From contig NZ_JAICZA010000007.1 of NCBI RefSeq assembly GCF_025933915.1, positions 1 to 62,294 of the forward strand: 62,294 bases of DNA, given 5' to 3'. The position numbers and the translations under genes are program-made. The notes beneath the pieces were generated by a model that saw only the letters and a program-made list of their open reading frames with translations, searched no databases and was not told the DNA's origin. Below are positions 16,973 to 25,595 of this stretch, piece by piece. How positions within the stretch are numbered: position 1 is the stretch's first letter; every line of letters begins with the position of its first letter. This stretch comes from Mycobacterium sp. (GTDB lineage Bacteria > Actinomycetota > Actinomycetes > Mycobacteriales > Mycobacteriaceae).

Positions 16973-17797
16973 ATGACGTGGGCCGACGAGGTGCTCGCCG
17001 GGCACCCCTATGTCGTCGCCCACCGCGGCGCTTCGGCGGCGCGCCCCGAACACACGCTGGCCGCCTATGATCTGGCGCTCAAAGAGGGCGCCGACGGCGT
17101 GGAATGCGATGTGCGGTTGACCCGCGACGGTCATCTCGTGTGCGTGCACGATCGCCGGCTGGACCGGACCTCCACCGGAGCCGGCTTGGTCAGCACGATG
17201 ACCCTCGCTCAGCTGCGCGAGCTGGAGTACGGGGAGTGGCACGACAGCTGGCGCGAGGACGGCGCCCACGGCGATACCAGTTTGCTGACGCTGGATGCGC
17301 TGGTTTCGCTGGTGCTGGATTGGCATCGTCCGGTGAAGCTTTTCATCGAAACCAAGCACCCCGTCCGGTACGGCTCGCTGGTGGAGACCAAACTTCTGGC
17401 GTTGCTGCACCGCTTCGGCATCGCCGCACCCGCCTCCGCCGACCGCTCCCGCGCGGTGGTGATGTCGTTCTCGGCGTCCGCGATTTGGCGGATCCGGCGC
17501 GCCGCGCCGCTCCTGCCCACGGTGCTGCTGGGCAAGACCGCTCGCTACCTGACCAGCGGCGCGCCCACCGCCGTCGGCGCCACCGCCGTCGGGCCTTCGC
17601 TGCTGACGTTGAAGGAATATCCGCAACTGGCGGACCGCGCCATCGCCCAGGGCAGGGCGGTGTACTGCTGGAACGTCGACGAGTACGACGACATCGATTT
17701 CTGCCGCGACGTCGGAGTGGCCTGGCTGGCCACTCACCACCCGGGCCGCACCAAGGCCTGGCTGCGGGGCGACTCCGCGGGCCAGGTCAGCATCTAG
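16973..17797 (+). CDS. glpQ1: Glycerophosphodiester phosphodiesterase
   Basis: 274-aa TIM-barrel enzyme that hydrolyses glycerophosphodiesters to glycerol-3-phosphate and an alcohol. Catalytic residues are visible: H17 and R18 in VVAHRGAS, E44 and D46 in DGVECDVRLT, H59 in CVHDRRLDRT, and later FIETKHP. ATG 16973 gives MTWADEVLAGHP and the exact length of M. tuberculosis GlpQ1. No signal peptide, so it acts in the cytoplasm. In M. tuberculosis bfrB is the next gene; here an LCP gene follows convergently after 8 bp. Confidence 0.96.
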   Translation: MTWADEVLAGHPYVVAHRGASAARPEHTLAAYDLALKEGADGVECDVRLTRDGHLVCVHDRRLDRTSTGAGLVSTMTLAQLRELEYGEWHDSWREDGAHGDTSLLTLDALVSLVLDWHRPVKLFIETKHPVRYGSLVETKLLALLHRFGIAAPASADRSRAVVMSFSASAIWRIRRAAPLLPTVLLGKTARYLTSGAPTAVGATAVGPSLLTLKEYPQLADRAIAQGRAVYCWNVDEYDDIDFCRDVGVAWLATHHPGRTKAWLRGDSAGQVSI

Positions 17798-17805
17798 TTC
17801 GACCG

Positions 17806-18999
17806 CTACTGCTGGCCATCTCGCGCGGCGGGAGGCACGTGCGCGTCGGTGGCCAACGCCTGGAACAACCGGGCTGCCTCATCGTGATCCCACACCACCA
17901 CCGCGCCCACGTCACCGCTGGTGAACTCCCCGATCGGGACGGTGACGCTGGTGGTGGATCCACGCAACGCCCAGCCGAGCCGGGCCAGATCCCACGCGTG
18001 GTCATCCTGGTCGACGGTCAGGGCGTCAGCGGCGGCACGGGGCACCGAATACCAGCGCCACGGGTTGAGCCACACCGCCGGGCTGCCGGCACGATGCAGC
18101 AGCTCCGCCACGAACTGGCGTTCATTGGCCATCCGGTCCAGATCCGCCCGCGGGGTGGCCCGCGTCCGGACGTATCCGAGGGCGTGGCGACCGTCGAGGG
18201 TCTGGCAGCCGGCCGGCAGGTCGATGCCGGCTAACGGGTCGCTGACCGGTGCCTTCGGGCACACCGTCACCCCGCCGAGCGCATCCACCACGGCGGCGAA
18301 CCCGCCGAACCCGATCTCGGCGTAGTGATCGATGCGCAAGCCGGTCGCCTTTTCCACCGTGCGGGCCAGTAATTGCGCGCCGCCCATCGCGAACGCGGCG
18401 TTGATTTTGTCCTTGCCGTGATCCGGGATCGGCACATAGGAGTCGCGCGGTATCGACACCATCGTCGCCGGAACCGCGGACCCGACGCCCGGCACGTGAA
18501 CCAGCAGGATCGTGTCGGTTCGACCATCGCCGATGTCGCCGCCCGTGGCCAGATCCTGTTGCTGCTCGACGCTGAGATCCTGACGACTGTCCGAGCCGAC
18601 GATCAGCCAGTTGGTGCCGCGGCCGGGCCCGGGGCGCTCGGGATACTCGGCGAGCACCCGCTCGCGGTGCAGTTTGGTGTCGAACCAGACGGCCCCGGTG
18701 ACGACGCCGGCGCCGACCAGCAGCACGCCCACCAGCAGGGCCGAGAGCACCGTTCGGACCCACCGGCGCCGCCGGCGGGACGCCTTCGGCGCGCGTGGTG
18801 GTGGTGGGGGTTGTCGCGGTGGTGGGGGGACGGCCGCGGGGGCCTGCGGCGTCGGCCGCTGCAGCGGCTGGGTCTCCGCGGTCGGCGACGGCGGCGGGGC
18901 GCCCGCGCGGCGAATCACCTGGGGCGGCTCGCGGCGCGGTGGGACCGGTGGGCCCCGCCGTGCGGGCCGCCGACGCTGCGGTGCGCGGTCGCCGTTCAC
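17806..18999 (-). CDS. LytR-CpsA-Psr (LCP) family cell-wall ligase
   Basis: 397 aa from GTG 18999. An N-terminal Pro/Arg-rich cytoplasmic part (~1-80) precedes one membrane helix (VLSALLVGVLLVGAGVVTGA) and an extracellular LCP domain. LCP residues are visible in VGSDSRQD, TDTILLVHV, VSIPRDSYVPI, KINAAFAMGG and YVRTRATPRADLDRM. LCP enzymes transfer arabinogalactan or other polyprenyl-linked glycans onto peptidoglycan. The position is that of M. tuberculosis Rv3840, which is a much shorter LCP fragment (~137 aa), so this genome keeps a full-length version. Confidence 0.93.
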   Translation of the reverse strand: MNGDRAPQRRRPARRGPPVPPRREPPQVIRRAGAPPPSPTAETQPLQRPTPQAPAAVPPPPRQPPPPPRAPKASRRRRRWVRTVLSALLVGVLLVGAGVVTGAVWFDTKLHRERVLAEYPERPGPGRGTNWLIVGSDSRQDLSVEQQQDLATGGDIGDGRTDTILLVHVPGVGSAVPATMVSIPRDSYVPIPDHGKDKINAAFAMGGAQLLARTVEKATGLRIDHYAEIGFGGFAAVVDALGGVTVCPKAPVSDPLAGIDLPAGCQTLDGRHALGYVRTRATPRADLDRMANERQFVAELLHRAGSPAVWLNPWRWYSVPRAAADALTVDQDDHAWDLARLGWALRGSTTSVTVPIGEFTSGDVGAVVVWDHDEAARLFQALATDAHVPPAARDGQQ

Positions 19000-19049
19000 C
19001 CGGCTAACGTACGTGGCCGGCGCCCGCCGCGCCGGTTCGCCGCGATCTC

Positions 19050-19169
19050 GGCTAGGCCAATTGCCCTACTCCTCCTCACCCCGCTACGCGGGCTGCATCG
19101 TCGCAGGGCTAGGCCAATTGCCCTACTCCTCCTCACCCCGCTACGCGGGCTGCATCGTCGCAGGGCTAG
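19050..19169. repeat. 57-bp perfect tandem duplication plus 6-bp third start
   Basis: Positions 19050-19106 and 19107-19163 are identical, and the next 6 bp (GGCTAG) begin a third copy. Each unit includes CTACTCCTCCTCACCCCGC and a small CCCGC/GCGGG hairpin followed by TGCATCGTCGCAG. On the minus strand this reads GCGACGATGCAG ... GAGGAGGAG, a motif family dispersed in mycobacterial intergenic DNA (from memory). It lies between the DUF2470 gene, whose stop it supplies, and the LCP gene. Confidence 0.95.
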
Positions 19170-19960
19170 CCGCGCGCCCGCAACCCGTTCATGAAGGGGC
19201 ACCCCATCAGCACTCGGATGGCCTGGCGCAGTCCGGTCATGTCGTCCACCGGCTTGTGGAACGGCAGCCGGACGTCGTGGTCTCGGTCGGTGCCCTCGAC
19301 GCGGAACCGCACACCGTAGCGGTCGAGGCCCAACGGCCGCACCTGCCCGCGCCGCAGCGGCGCGGGCAGCCGGGAGACCAGTCGCGCCACGACGTCGCTG
19401 TGGGCGGTGTCCAAATGCCACAACAGGCTCGACTCGAGCGCGCAGAACGGGTCGGGCCGGGCCGCCAGAAGATCGTCCACGGTGACCGGCTCCGCGCCGG
19501 TCGCATCGGTGACCACGACCGACGCGATCTCGAGCCGCAGCAGCGTGTACCGCTGCTCTCCCGCACCGGAGGGCGCACACCTCGGGGTGTCGACTCCCAG
19601 CAGTGCCGGATTCGGGCATTCGGCGGCGACCGCGTCGAGCGTGGTGAGGATCTCCGCCGCGGGCACCTCCCGCAGGCACCCGCGCACCCACACCAGCGAA
19701 CGGACCGGTTCGCGCAGCGGGAGCGGCGCGTAATCGGTCAGCTCCAGCAGCGCTGGGGATCCCGCGACGGGCCGCTCGCGTTCCCGGTCGACGGGAAGCG
19801 CCAGCGCGAAGGAGCCGTTGTCCATCAGGTGGTGTACGGGCGTGGGGACCGGGTCGTCATGCTCGATCGCCAGGAGTGCGCCGCCGGCGCGCGCGCACGC
19901 GCTGCGAATCCGTTCGGCGGTGGTCGGGGCGTGGCAGCTCAGCGGTAACACTATTCTCAT
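19166..19960 (-). CDS. DUF2470-domain protein, iron-regulated (Rv3839-like)
   Basis: 264 aa. The C-terminal half resembles DUF2470/pyridoxamine-oxidase-like haem-handling proteins (DRYGVRFRVEGTDRDHDVRLPFHKP, then DMTGLRQAIRVLMGCPFM). The N-terminal part (APTTAERIRSACARAGGALL) looks like the DUF2470 helix bundle. It corresponds to M. tuberculosis Rv3839 (258 aa), known to be controlled by iron through IdeR. ATG 19960 has AAAGGATG before it and an IdeR-type box at 19968-19986. The stop TAG lies in the start of the third repeat unit. Confidence 0.85.
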   Translation of the reverse strand: MRIVLPLSCHAPTTAERIRSACARAGGALLAIEHDDPVPTPVHHLMDNGSFALALPVDRERERPVAGSPALLELTDYAPLPLREPVRSLVWVRGCLREVPAAEILTTLDAVAAECPNPALLGVDTPRCAPSGAGEQRYTLLRLEIASVVVTDATGAEPVTVDDLLAARPDPFCALESSLLWHLDTAHSDVVARLVSRLPAPLRRGQVRPLGLDRYGVRFRVEGTDRDHDVRLPFHKPVDDMTGLRQAIRVLMGCPFMNGLRARG

Positions 19961-19967
19961 CCTTTGA

Positions 19968-19986
19968 TTAGGTAAGCCTAAGTTAA
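19968..19986. promoter_or_regulatory. IdeR (iron) box
   Basis: TTAGGTAAGCCTAAGTTAA matches the mycobacterial IdeR consensus (TTAGGTTAGGCTAACCTAA) at 15 of 19 positions. It lies 8 bp before the ATG of the DUF2470 gene and 57 bp before pheA on the other strand. Iron-IdeR here would regulate the DUF2470 gene, as known for Rv3839. Confidence 0.75.
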
Positions 19987-20043
19987 CTTATGCCGGGTGG
20001 CGTCGCAAGGGTTTTCTGTCCTGCGCGCCGCTAGGGTTGGGAC

Positions 20044-20994
20044 GTGGCCCGCATCGCTTACCTCGGTCCGGCAGGGACCTTCACCGAGGCGGCGCTGCGA
20101 CAGATCACCGCCGCCGGTTTGGTTCCCGAACGGGGGCCCGACGGCGTGCAGCCGTCGCCGGTCGACAGCACCTCCGCGGCGTTGGACGCGGTGCGCGACG
20201 GCGCCGCCGACTACGCATGCGTCCCGATCGAGAACTCGATCGACGGTTCGGTGACCCCAACCCTGGACAGCCTGGCCATAGGTTCGCCGCTGCAGGTCTT
20301 CGCCGAGACGACGCTGGACGTCGCGTTCAGCATCGTCGTCAAAGCGGGACTCCGGGCCGCCGACGTGCACACGTTGGCGGCCTTCGGGGTGGCGGCGGCT
20401 CAGGTGCGGCAGTGGGTGGCCGCCAACCTGGCCGATGCCGAACTGCGGCCGGCGTACTCCAATGCCGACGCCGCTCAGCAGGTGGCCGAGGGGCGGGTCG
20501 ACGCCGCCGTGACCTCGCCACTGGCCGCCACCCACTGGGGGCTGGACACCCTGGCCGACGGTGTGGTCGACGAACCCAACGCCCGCACCCGCTTCGTTCT
20601 GGTCGGGCTGCCCGGGCCCGCACCGGCCCGCACTGGCGCCGACCGGACATCGGTGGTACTGCGGATCGACAACGCGCCCGGCGCCTTGCTGGCCGCGCTC
20701 GCCGAGTTCGCCATCCGGGGCATCGACCTGACCCGAATCGAATCCCGGCCGACCAGAACCGGACTCGGCACCTACCGGTTTTTCGCCGATTGCGTGGGGC
20801 ACATCGACGACGACGCCGTCGCCGAGGCACTCAAGGCGTTGCACCGTCGTTGTGCCGATGTGAGATACCTGGGATCTTGGCCCACCGGCTCCCCCGCCGG
20901 GGCGCTGCCGCCGTCCGCCGAGGAGGCGTTGCGCTGGCTGGCGCGGGTGCGGGACGGAAAGCCCGAAGAGCCCGCCGGGGGGTCGCACCGGTGA
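20044..20994 (+). CDS. pheA: Prephenate dehydratase
   Basis: 316-aa enzyme converting prephenate to phenylpyruvate in phenylalanine synthesis. The periplasmic-binding-protein-like catalytic domain runs from YLGPAGTFTEAA to NARTRFVLVG, with the catalytic TRF motif. A C-terminal ACT domain follows, with GALLAALAEFAIRGIDLTRI and the ESRP motif for phenylalanine inhibition. GTG start at 20044. It overlaps the next gene by 4 bp (GTGA). M. tuberculosis PheA is 321 aa. Confidence 0.97.
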   Translation: MARIAYLGPAGTFTEAALRQITAAGLVPERGPDGVQPSPVDSTSAALDAVRDGAADYACVPIENSIDGSVTPTLDSLAIGSPLQVFAETTLDVAFSIVVKAGLRAADVHTLAAFGVAAAQVRQWVAANLADAELRPAYSNADAAQQVAEGRVDAAVTSPLAATHWGLDTLADGVVDEPNARTRFVLVGLPGPAPARTGADRTSVVLRIDNAPGALLAALAEFAIRGIDLTRIESRPTRTGLGTYRFFADCVGHIDDDAVAEALKALHRRCADVRYLGSWPTGSPAGALPPSAEEALRWLARVRDGKPEEPAGGSHR

Positions 20995-21677
20995 GCGGGC
21001 GCTTGATCCTGGTGCGGCACGGCCAGTCTTACGGAAACGTCGAGCGCCGGCTCGACACGCGTCCGCCCGGGGCGGAACTGACACCGCTGGGCCGCGACCA
21101 GGCTCGGGCGTTCGCCCGCGGGTCGGGCCACCCGGCGATGCTCGCGCACTCGGTGGCCACCCGGGCCTCGCAGACCGCGGCGGTGATCGCGGGCCAGCTC
21201 GCGATGTCCGCGATCGAGATGCCCGGCATCCATGAGGTGCAGGTCGGCCGGCTGGAAGACCGCAACGACGACGACGCGGTCGCGGAGTTCAATGCCATCT
21301 ACGACCGTTGGCATCGGGGCGAGCTCGATGTGGCGCTACCCGGTGGCGAAACCGGCAGCGACGTGTTGGACCGCTACGTGCCGGTGCTCACCGACCTGCG
21401 CCTGCGCTACCTCGACGACGACGACTTCCACGGTGACATCGTGGTCATCAGCCATGGCGCGGCGATCCGGTTGGCCGCCGCCGTGCTGGCCGGCGTGGAG
21501 GCCGACTTCGCGCTGGACAATCATCTCGACAACACCGAATCGGTGGCCTTGAGCCCCGTCACCGACGGGCGGTGGAGTTGCGTGCGCTGGGGAACGTTGA
21601 CGCCGCCTTTTTATCCGGAGGCCGAGGCGACCCCGGTCGCGGACGCGGTGCGGTCAAGCACCGACCCGATGGGCTGA
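20991..21677 (+). CDS. Histidine phosphatase superfamily protein (Rv3837c-like)
   Basis: 228 aa. The phosphoglycerate-mutase-type motif LILVRHGQS (R9, H10) opens the protein, with HSVATRASQTA and the second catalytic His in VVISHGAAIRL. Such proteins are usually phosphatases on small sugars or phospho-metabolites rather than true mutases. It is coupled to pheA by a GTGA overlap. The mycobacterial counterpart Rv3837c is 232 aa. Substrate unknown. Confidence 0.92.
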   Translation: MSGRLILVRHGQSYGNVERRLDTRPPGAELTPLGRDQARAFARGSGHPAMLAHSVATRASQTAAVIAGQLAMSAIEMPGIHEVQVGRLEDRNDDDAVAEFNAIYDRWHRGELDVALPGGETGSDVLDRYVPVLTDLRLRYLDDDDFHGDIVVISHGAAIRLAAAVLAGVEADFALDNHLDNTESVALSPVTDGRWSCVRWGTLTPPFYPEAEATPVADAVRSSTDPMG

Positions 21678-21685
21678 CACCTCGA

Positions 21686-21877
21686 TCAGACGGCCAGCGC
21701 GACCACTTCGGTGCAGGCACAGCCGACGGCGTCGCAATCGATGACGAAGGCGTGCGGCAACAATTCGGGGCTGAAGCAGTCCGGCTCGGTGCACTCCGAC
21801 CGGTGCAGTGCGTGGCGAATGATGGTGCCGTGACAGTGATCTAAGCCTGCCCGGCAGTCGCGGCAGTCAGTGCTCAT
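21686..21877 (-). CDS. Cysteine-rich mini-protein
   Basis: 63 aa with eight cysteines: CRDC and then CHGTIIRH near the N-terminus, SECTEPDC in the middle, and IDCDAVGCAC near the end, plus four His. The spacing suggests one or two metal (zinc or Fe-S) sites. A start 12 bp upstream (ATG 21889, MNSLMSTDC) is possible. I believe similar small proteins occur across mycobacteria at this locus, but I cannot name a family. It is convergent with the phosphatase gene. Confidence 0.7.
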   Translation of the reverse strand: MSTDCRDCRAGLDHCHGTIIRHALHRSECTEPDCFSPELLPHAFVIDCDAVGCACTEVVALAV

Positions 21878-21927
21878 AAGTGAGTTCATAGCACCCGCCG
21901 CGGACAAATCCGGGACGCCGCGCCCAG

Positions 21928-22278
21928 TCAGGCCCAGCCCAGTTCGTGCAGCCGGTCGTCGTCGATGCCGAAGTGGTGAGCGATTTCGTGGATCACCGTG
22001 ATCGCCACCTCCTCGACGACCTCGGCCTCGGACTCGCACGCGTCCAGCAGCGCCTCGCGGTAGATGGTGATGGCGTCCGGCAGCGCACCGGAGTAGTCGG
22101 AGTCGCGTTCGGTCAGCGCCACCCCCTCGTACAGTCCGAGCAGTTCGGCTTCCTCGGGATGGCGGCTTTCGACGAGGACGACGACGTTATCCATCGCAGC
22201 GGCCAGCTCGGGCGGTATCAGGTCGAGGGCGTCGGAGACCAGTTCGTCGAACCGCTGCGGATCCATCCGCACGGACAC
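21928..22278 (-). CDS. Minimal zinc metallopeptidase (MTE/DUF1025 type; Rv3836-like)
   Basis: 116 aa. The C-terminus bears the HExxH zincin motif HEIAHHFGIDDDRLHELGW (H97, E98, H101, and a downstream acidic residue), typical of minimal zincins of the Acel_2062 type. The N-terminus (DELVSDALDLIPPEL) and the NVVVLVESRHPEE strand fit the family. GTG 22278 gives MSVRMD; ATG 22266 is possible. No signal peptide. Substrate unknown. Confidence 0.9.
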   Translation of the reverse strand: MSVRMDPQRFDELVSDALDLIPPELAAAMDNVVVLVESRHPEEAELLGLYEGVALTERDSDYSGALPDAITIYREALLDACESEAEVVEEVAITVIHEIAHHFGIDDDRLHELGWA

Positions 22279-22282
22279 CCCG

Positions 22283-23659
22283 CTAGCCCCCCGGTGGGGG
22301 TTCGGCCGGCGGGGGCGGCGGGGGCGGCGGTGCCTCGGGTGCGGGGTTCGCGGGCGGTGCGCCGTTGTCCGCCGGCGGCGGCTGCGGCGCTTGCTGGACG
22401 GGAGCCTGCTGTTCGGGGGCTTGCTGGGGTTGCTGGGGTTGCTGGGGCTGCGGCACCACCGGTTGCTGCCCGGGGAGGTGCTGATTGTTGGGCGGGATCT
22501 CCGGCGGGGCGGCGGACTGGTCGGACGGCGCCTGCGCCGGGACCTGGAGCGGAACCGGCGGGATCGTGAGCCGCTCTTCGGGAATGTCGGGGGGCGGTAC
22601 CGGGGGCTGGCCGTTGATCAGCAGCTGGCCCTTGGCGCTGTTCAGCAGGGTGGCCCAGCCCCCGTTGCCCAGCGTCGCGCCGATGCTGCAGGCCACCTCG
22701 CGGCTGCCGGCCGTCCAGCTGGACAGCGGCACCGTGGGATAGATCAGCGTCAGGGTCGTGGTGCGCAGCTTGACCGGCGCCAGGTACGCGTCCGTCATCT
22801 TGGTGCACGAATCCTTGATGAAGCCATCCTGGTCCGGCTCGGCGGGCAGGGCGTCGGGAAACTTCTCGGCCAGGTTGACCGTGCCGGTGACCTGCATCGC
22901 GTGCGGGACCGCACAGTCGACCGGCACATCGGTCGGCTGATTGGTCGCCGGATCGATCCCCAGGCAGGTGCCGGCCGGCCAGACCTTGGACTGGTCGACG
23001 TCGGCGACCTTGCCCTTGAACGGCTGCTGCTGGTTGTTCATGCCGGGCAGTTGCAGGCCGCACAGCATGCGGCGGTCGCCGGACTGGCGCCAGGCGCGGT
23101 CGCCGGGCCACAGCAGGCTGACCGTGAATTTGCTGTTCGGATCGAACTTGAGTCCCAGATAATTACGGACGGCGGCCTCGCACTGTTCCTGGGTGATCTG
23201 CTGGATGCGGGCGGGCGTCGGGGGCGCGGCGCTGGGCCCGTACTCGGAGCCCGGGAACGTCCGCATATCAATGGATTCGGCGACTTCAAACTTGTGATCA
23301 TCGCCGCAGTCGACGATTTTCGCCGACTCCGGGGTGGTGTCGGGCCACATCAGGCATTCCCCGCGGGAGGCGCGGTTGAGGGCGGCGTCGCTCTTGGCCC
23401 CGGTGCTGCGCACGGGGCTGCTGTCGAGGAGCCGTCCCGATCCGGTGCCCACCGGGATGGCGGTGACCAGCCCGGCGATCAACAGGCCGCCGAGCGCGGT
23501 CAGCAGCAGCGCCCGCCTGGTCGCCCGGGCCTGCAGGCTGCGCGGCCACAAGAAGGCGGGCGACCGCTGTGCGGACGGCCCATCGGCCGAGGCGGCGGGC
23601 GTCTCGACTGCGGGGCCTTCCGAAAGTTCCTTCTCGGGCGCTTGCGACATCGGCTCCAT
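22283..23659 (-). CDS. Membrane-anchored septum-formation-like protein with Pro/Gln tail (Rv3835-like)
   Basis: 458 aa from ATG 23659 (ATG 23650 also possible). A cytoplasmic N-terminus (~1-50) leads to one membrane helix ([21 protein letters not shown]). The outer domain has paired cysteines ([43 protein letters not shown]) characteristic of the actinobacterial septum-formation repeat. The last ~110 residues are Pro/Gln/Ala-rich ([18 protein letters not shown]), likely spanning the wall. It matches Rv3835 (449 aa). Role in division or envelope is inferred. Confidence 0.87.
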   Translation of the reverse strand: MEPMSQAPEKELSEGPAVETPAASADGPSAQRSPAFLWPRSLQARATRRALLLTALGGLLIAGLVTAIPVGTGSGRLLDSSPVRSTGAKSDAALNRASRGECLMWPDTTPESAKIVDCGDDHKFEVAESIDMRTFPGSEYGPSAAPPTPARIQQITQEQCEAAVRNYLGLKFDPNSKFTVSLLWPGDRAWRQSGDRRMLCGLQLPGMNNQQQPFKGKVADVDQSKVWPAGTCLGIDPATNQPTDVPVDCAVPHAMQVTGTVNLAEKFPDALPAEPDQDGFIKDSCTKMTDAYLAPVKLRTTTLTLIYPTVPLSSWTAGSREVACSIGATLGNGGWATLLNSAKGQLLINGQPPVPPPDIPEERLTIPPVPLQVPAQAPSDQSAAPPEIPPNNQHLPGQQPVVPQPQQPQQPQQAPEQQAPVQQAPQPPPADNGAPPANPAPEAPPPPPPPPAEPPPGG

Positions 23660-23771
23660 TCTGACAGGACCACCTGAGGCGCGTGACAAAAGTTACGGAT
23701 GTGAGTCCTGGGCCGGCGAAGGGCGGACGCTCCGCCCGGCGGCCGGAGCCGGTGAAAGTAGTCTCAGGGCC

Positions 23772-25025
23772 GTGATCGACCTGAAGCTGCTCCGGGAAGA
23801 CCCCGACGCCGTGCGCCGCTCCCAACTCAGCCGCGGTGAAGACCCGACGTTGGTGGACGCCCTGCTGTCGGCCGACGCCGCGCGCCGGGCCGCGATCTCG
23901 TCCGCCGACGCGCTGCGGGCCGAACAGAAGTCCGCCAGCAAGAGCGTGGGTGCCGCGTCGCCCGACGAGCGCCCGGCGTTGCTGGCGCGCGCGAAGGGAC
24001 TGGCCGAGCAGGTAAGGGCCGCCGAGACCGCCCAGACCGATGCGGAGGCGAAGTTCACCGCGGCGCACATGGCGATCTCGAACGTCGTCATCGACGGCGT
24101 TCCGGCCGGCGGCGAGGACGACTTCGCCGTCCTCGACATCGTCGGTGAGCCCCGGGCGATCGACAACCCCAAGGACCACCTGGAGCTAGGCGAGTCGCTG
24201 GGTCTGATCGACATGCAGCGCGGCGCCAAGGTGTCCGGCTCGCGGTTCTACTTCCTCACCGGTCAGGGGGCGCTGCTCCAGCTCGGCCTGCTGCAGTTGG
24301 CGCTGCGGCTGGCCGTCGAGAACGGATTCACCCCGATGATCCCGCCGGTGCTGGTGCGCCCGGAGGTGATGGCCGGCACCGGATTTTTGGGCGCGCACGC
24401 CGACGAGATCTACCGGGTCGAGGCCGACGACCTCTACCTGGTGGGCACCTCGGAGGTGCCGTTGGCCGGCTACCACTGGAACGAGATCCTGGACCTGTCC
24501 GGTGGCCCACTGCGGTACGCGGGCTGGTCGTCGTGCTTTCGCCGCGAGGCGGGCAGCTACGGCAAGGACACCCGGGGCATCATCCGGGTGCATCAGTTCG
24601 ACAAGGTCGAAGGCTTCGTCTACTGCACGCCCGACGAGGCCGAGGCCGAACACCAGCGGCTGCTGGGCTGGCAGCGCGAGATGCTGGCGCGCATCGAGGT
24701 GCCGTATCGGGTGATCGACGTGGCCGCAGGCGATCTCGGCTCGTCGGCCGCCCGCAAGTTCGACTGCGAGGCGTGGGTTCCGACGCAACAGGCCTACCGC
24801 GAGCTGACGTCGACGTCGAACTGCACCACGTTCCAGGCGCGCCGGCTGACCACCCGCTACCGCGACGAGAACGGCAAGCCACAGACCGCGGCCACGCTCA
24901 ACGGCACGCTGGGTACCACCCGCTGGCTCGTGGCGATCCTGGAGAACCACCAGCGGCCCGACGGCAGTGTGCGGGTTCCCGAGGCGCTGGTGCCATTCGT
25001 CGGCACCGAAGTGCTGGAGCCTTAG
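23772..25025 (+). CDS. serS: Seryl-tRNA synthetase
   Basis: 417-aa class II synthetase charging tRNA-Ser. The N-terminal coiled-coil arm (~25-100) that grips the long variable loop is followed by class II motif 2 ([15 protein letters not shown]) and motif 3 region ([17 protein letters not shown]). GTG 23772 gives the standard [11 protein letters not shown]-terminus. Length is normal (419 aa in M. tuberculosis). Its stop interlocks with that of the DUF2834 gene (TTAG). Confidence 0.98.
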   Translation: MIDLKLLREDPDAVRRSQLSRGEDPTLVDALLSADAARRAAISSADALRAEQKSASKSVGAASPDERPALLARAKGLAEQVRAAETAQTDAEAKFTAAHMAISNVVIDGVPAGGEDDFAVLDIVGEPRAIDNPKDHLELGESLGLIDMQRGAKVSGSRFYFLTGQGALLQLGLLQLALRLAVENGFTPMIPPVLVRPEVMAGTGFLGAHADEIYRVEADDLYLVGTSEVPLAGYHWNEILDLSGGPLRYAGWSSCFRREAGSYGKDTRGIIRVHQFDKVEGFVYCTPDEAEAEHQRLLGWQREMLARIEVPYRVIDVAAGDLGSSAARKFDCEAWVPTQQAYRELTSTSNCTTFQARRLTTRYRDENGKPQTAATLNGTLGTTRWLVAILENHQRPDGSVRVPEALVPFVGTEVLEP

Positions 25026-25507
25026 GCGTTTACCGTCGCGCGGTCCTGCTCGTGCCGGCGCTGGCGTTCCATCGTCGCGAAGTAGAACGCGAACGCGAAC
25101 GCGAAGCTGGTGAACAGGCTCGACACGAAGTACAGCCAGGGGTGGCGCAGTCCGCGCCGGTAGCCGTCCACGATCGTAAAGATCGGCAGCAGAATCACAT
25201 TCGCGATCGTGTAGTCCTGGCTGGCCGAGCTGGCGGCCGGGTTGGTGAACATCAGCTTGATGTACTCGGCCCAGCTTCCGTGTTCGCCCCAGAGCGGATT
25301 GGTGGATCCGTGCGAGTACTCGTGCACGAAGGTGATGTTGAAGTACCAGCCGAGCGCGACGGAGACGATGCCGACGACGTAGTACACGATTTCCATCGGC
25401 GAAAAGAATGGGCCGTTGGCCGGCCGGGCGAAGACCTTTGAGTTCGACCGGACGATCCAGGTGATGACCGCCAGTCCGAGCACCGCGTGAGTGAGTAGCG
25501 AGACCAT
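25022..25507 (-). CDS. DUF2834-containing membrane protein (Rv3831-like)
   Basis: 161 aa from ATG 25507 (a 15-codon upstream extension has no support). Four membrane helices are evident (about 3-20, 35-58, 90-110 and 122-142), with polar loops such as [20 protein letters not shown]. The arrangement fits DUF2834 and related small membrane proteins. The position near serS suits M. tuberculosis Rv3831. It ends opposite the serS stop. Function unknown. Confidence 0.8.
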   Translation of the reverse strand: MVSLLTHAVLGLAVITWIVRSNSKVFARPANGPFFSPMEIVYYVVGIVSVALGWYFNITFVHEYSHGSTNPLWGEHGSWAEYIKLMFTNPAASSASQDYTIANVILLPIFTIVDGYRRGLRHPWLYFVSSLFTSFAFAFAFYFATMERQRRHEQDRATVNA

Positions 25508-25537
25508 GGGCGCAGTCTCACCCGCGCCCCAAAGTTT

Positions 25538-25551
25538 TGTCAATATTGACA
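25538..25551. promoter_or_regulatory. Perfect palindrome TGTCAATATTGACA, probable TetR operator
   Basis: A 14-bp perfect inverted repeat lies between the DUF2834 gene (start 25507) and the TetR gene (start 25596). The same TGTCA/TGACA half-sites recur in a longer palindrome on the far side of the TetR gene (26227-26258). Repeated half-sites around a TetR gene are typical of autoregulation. Confidence 0.7.
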
Positions 25552-25595
25552 CAACAAGTCGAATGACAAATCCGATGTCTTGATACGTTACTGAG

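Noticed and set aside
22391..23677. 428-aa plus-strand frame opposite the septum-formation-like gene
   Set aside because: Gly/Arg-rich shadow; the minus strand has a membrane helix and paired cysteines of a known family.
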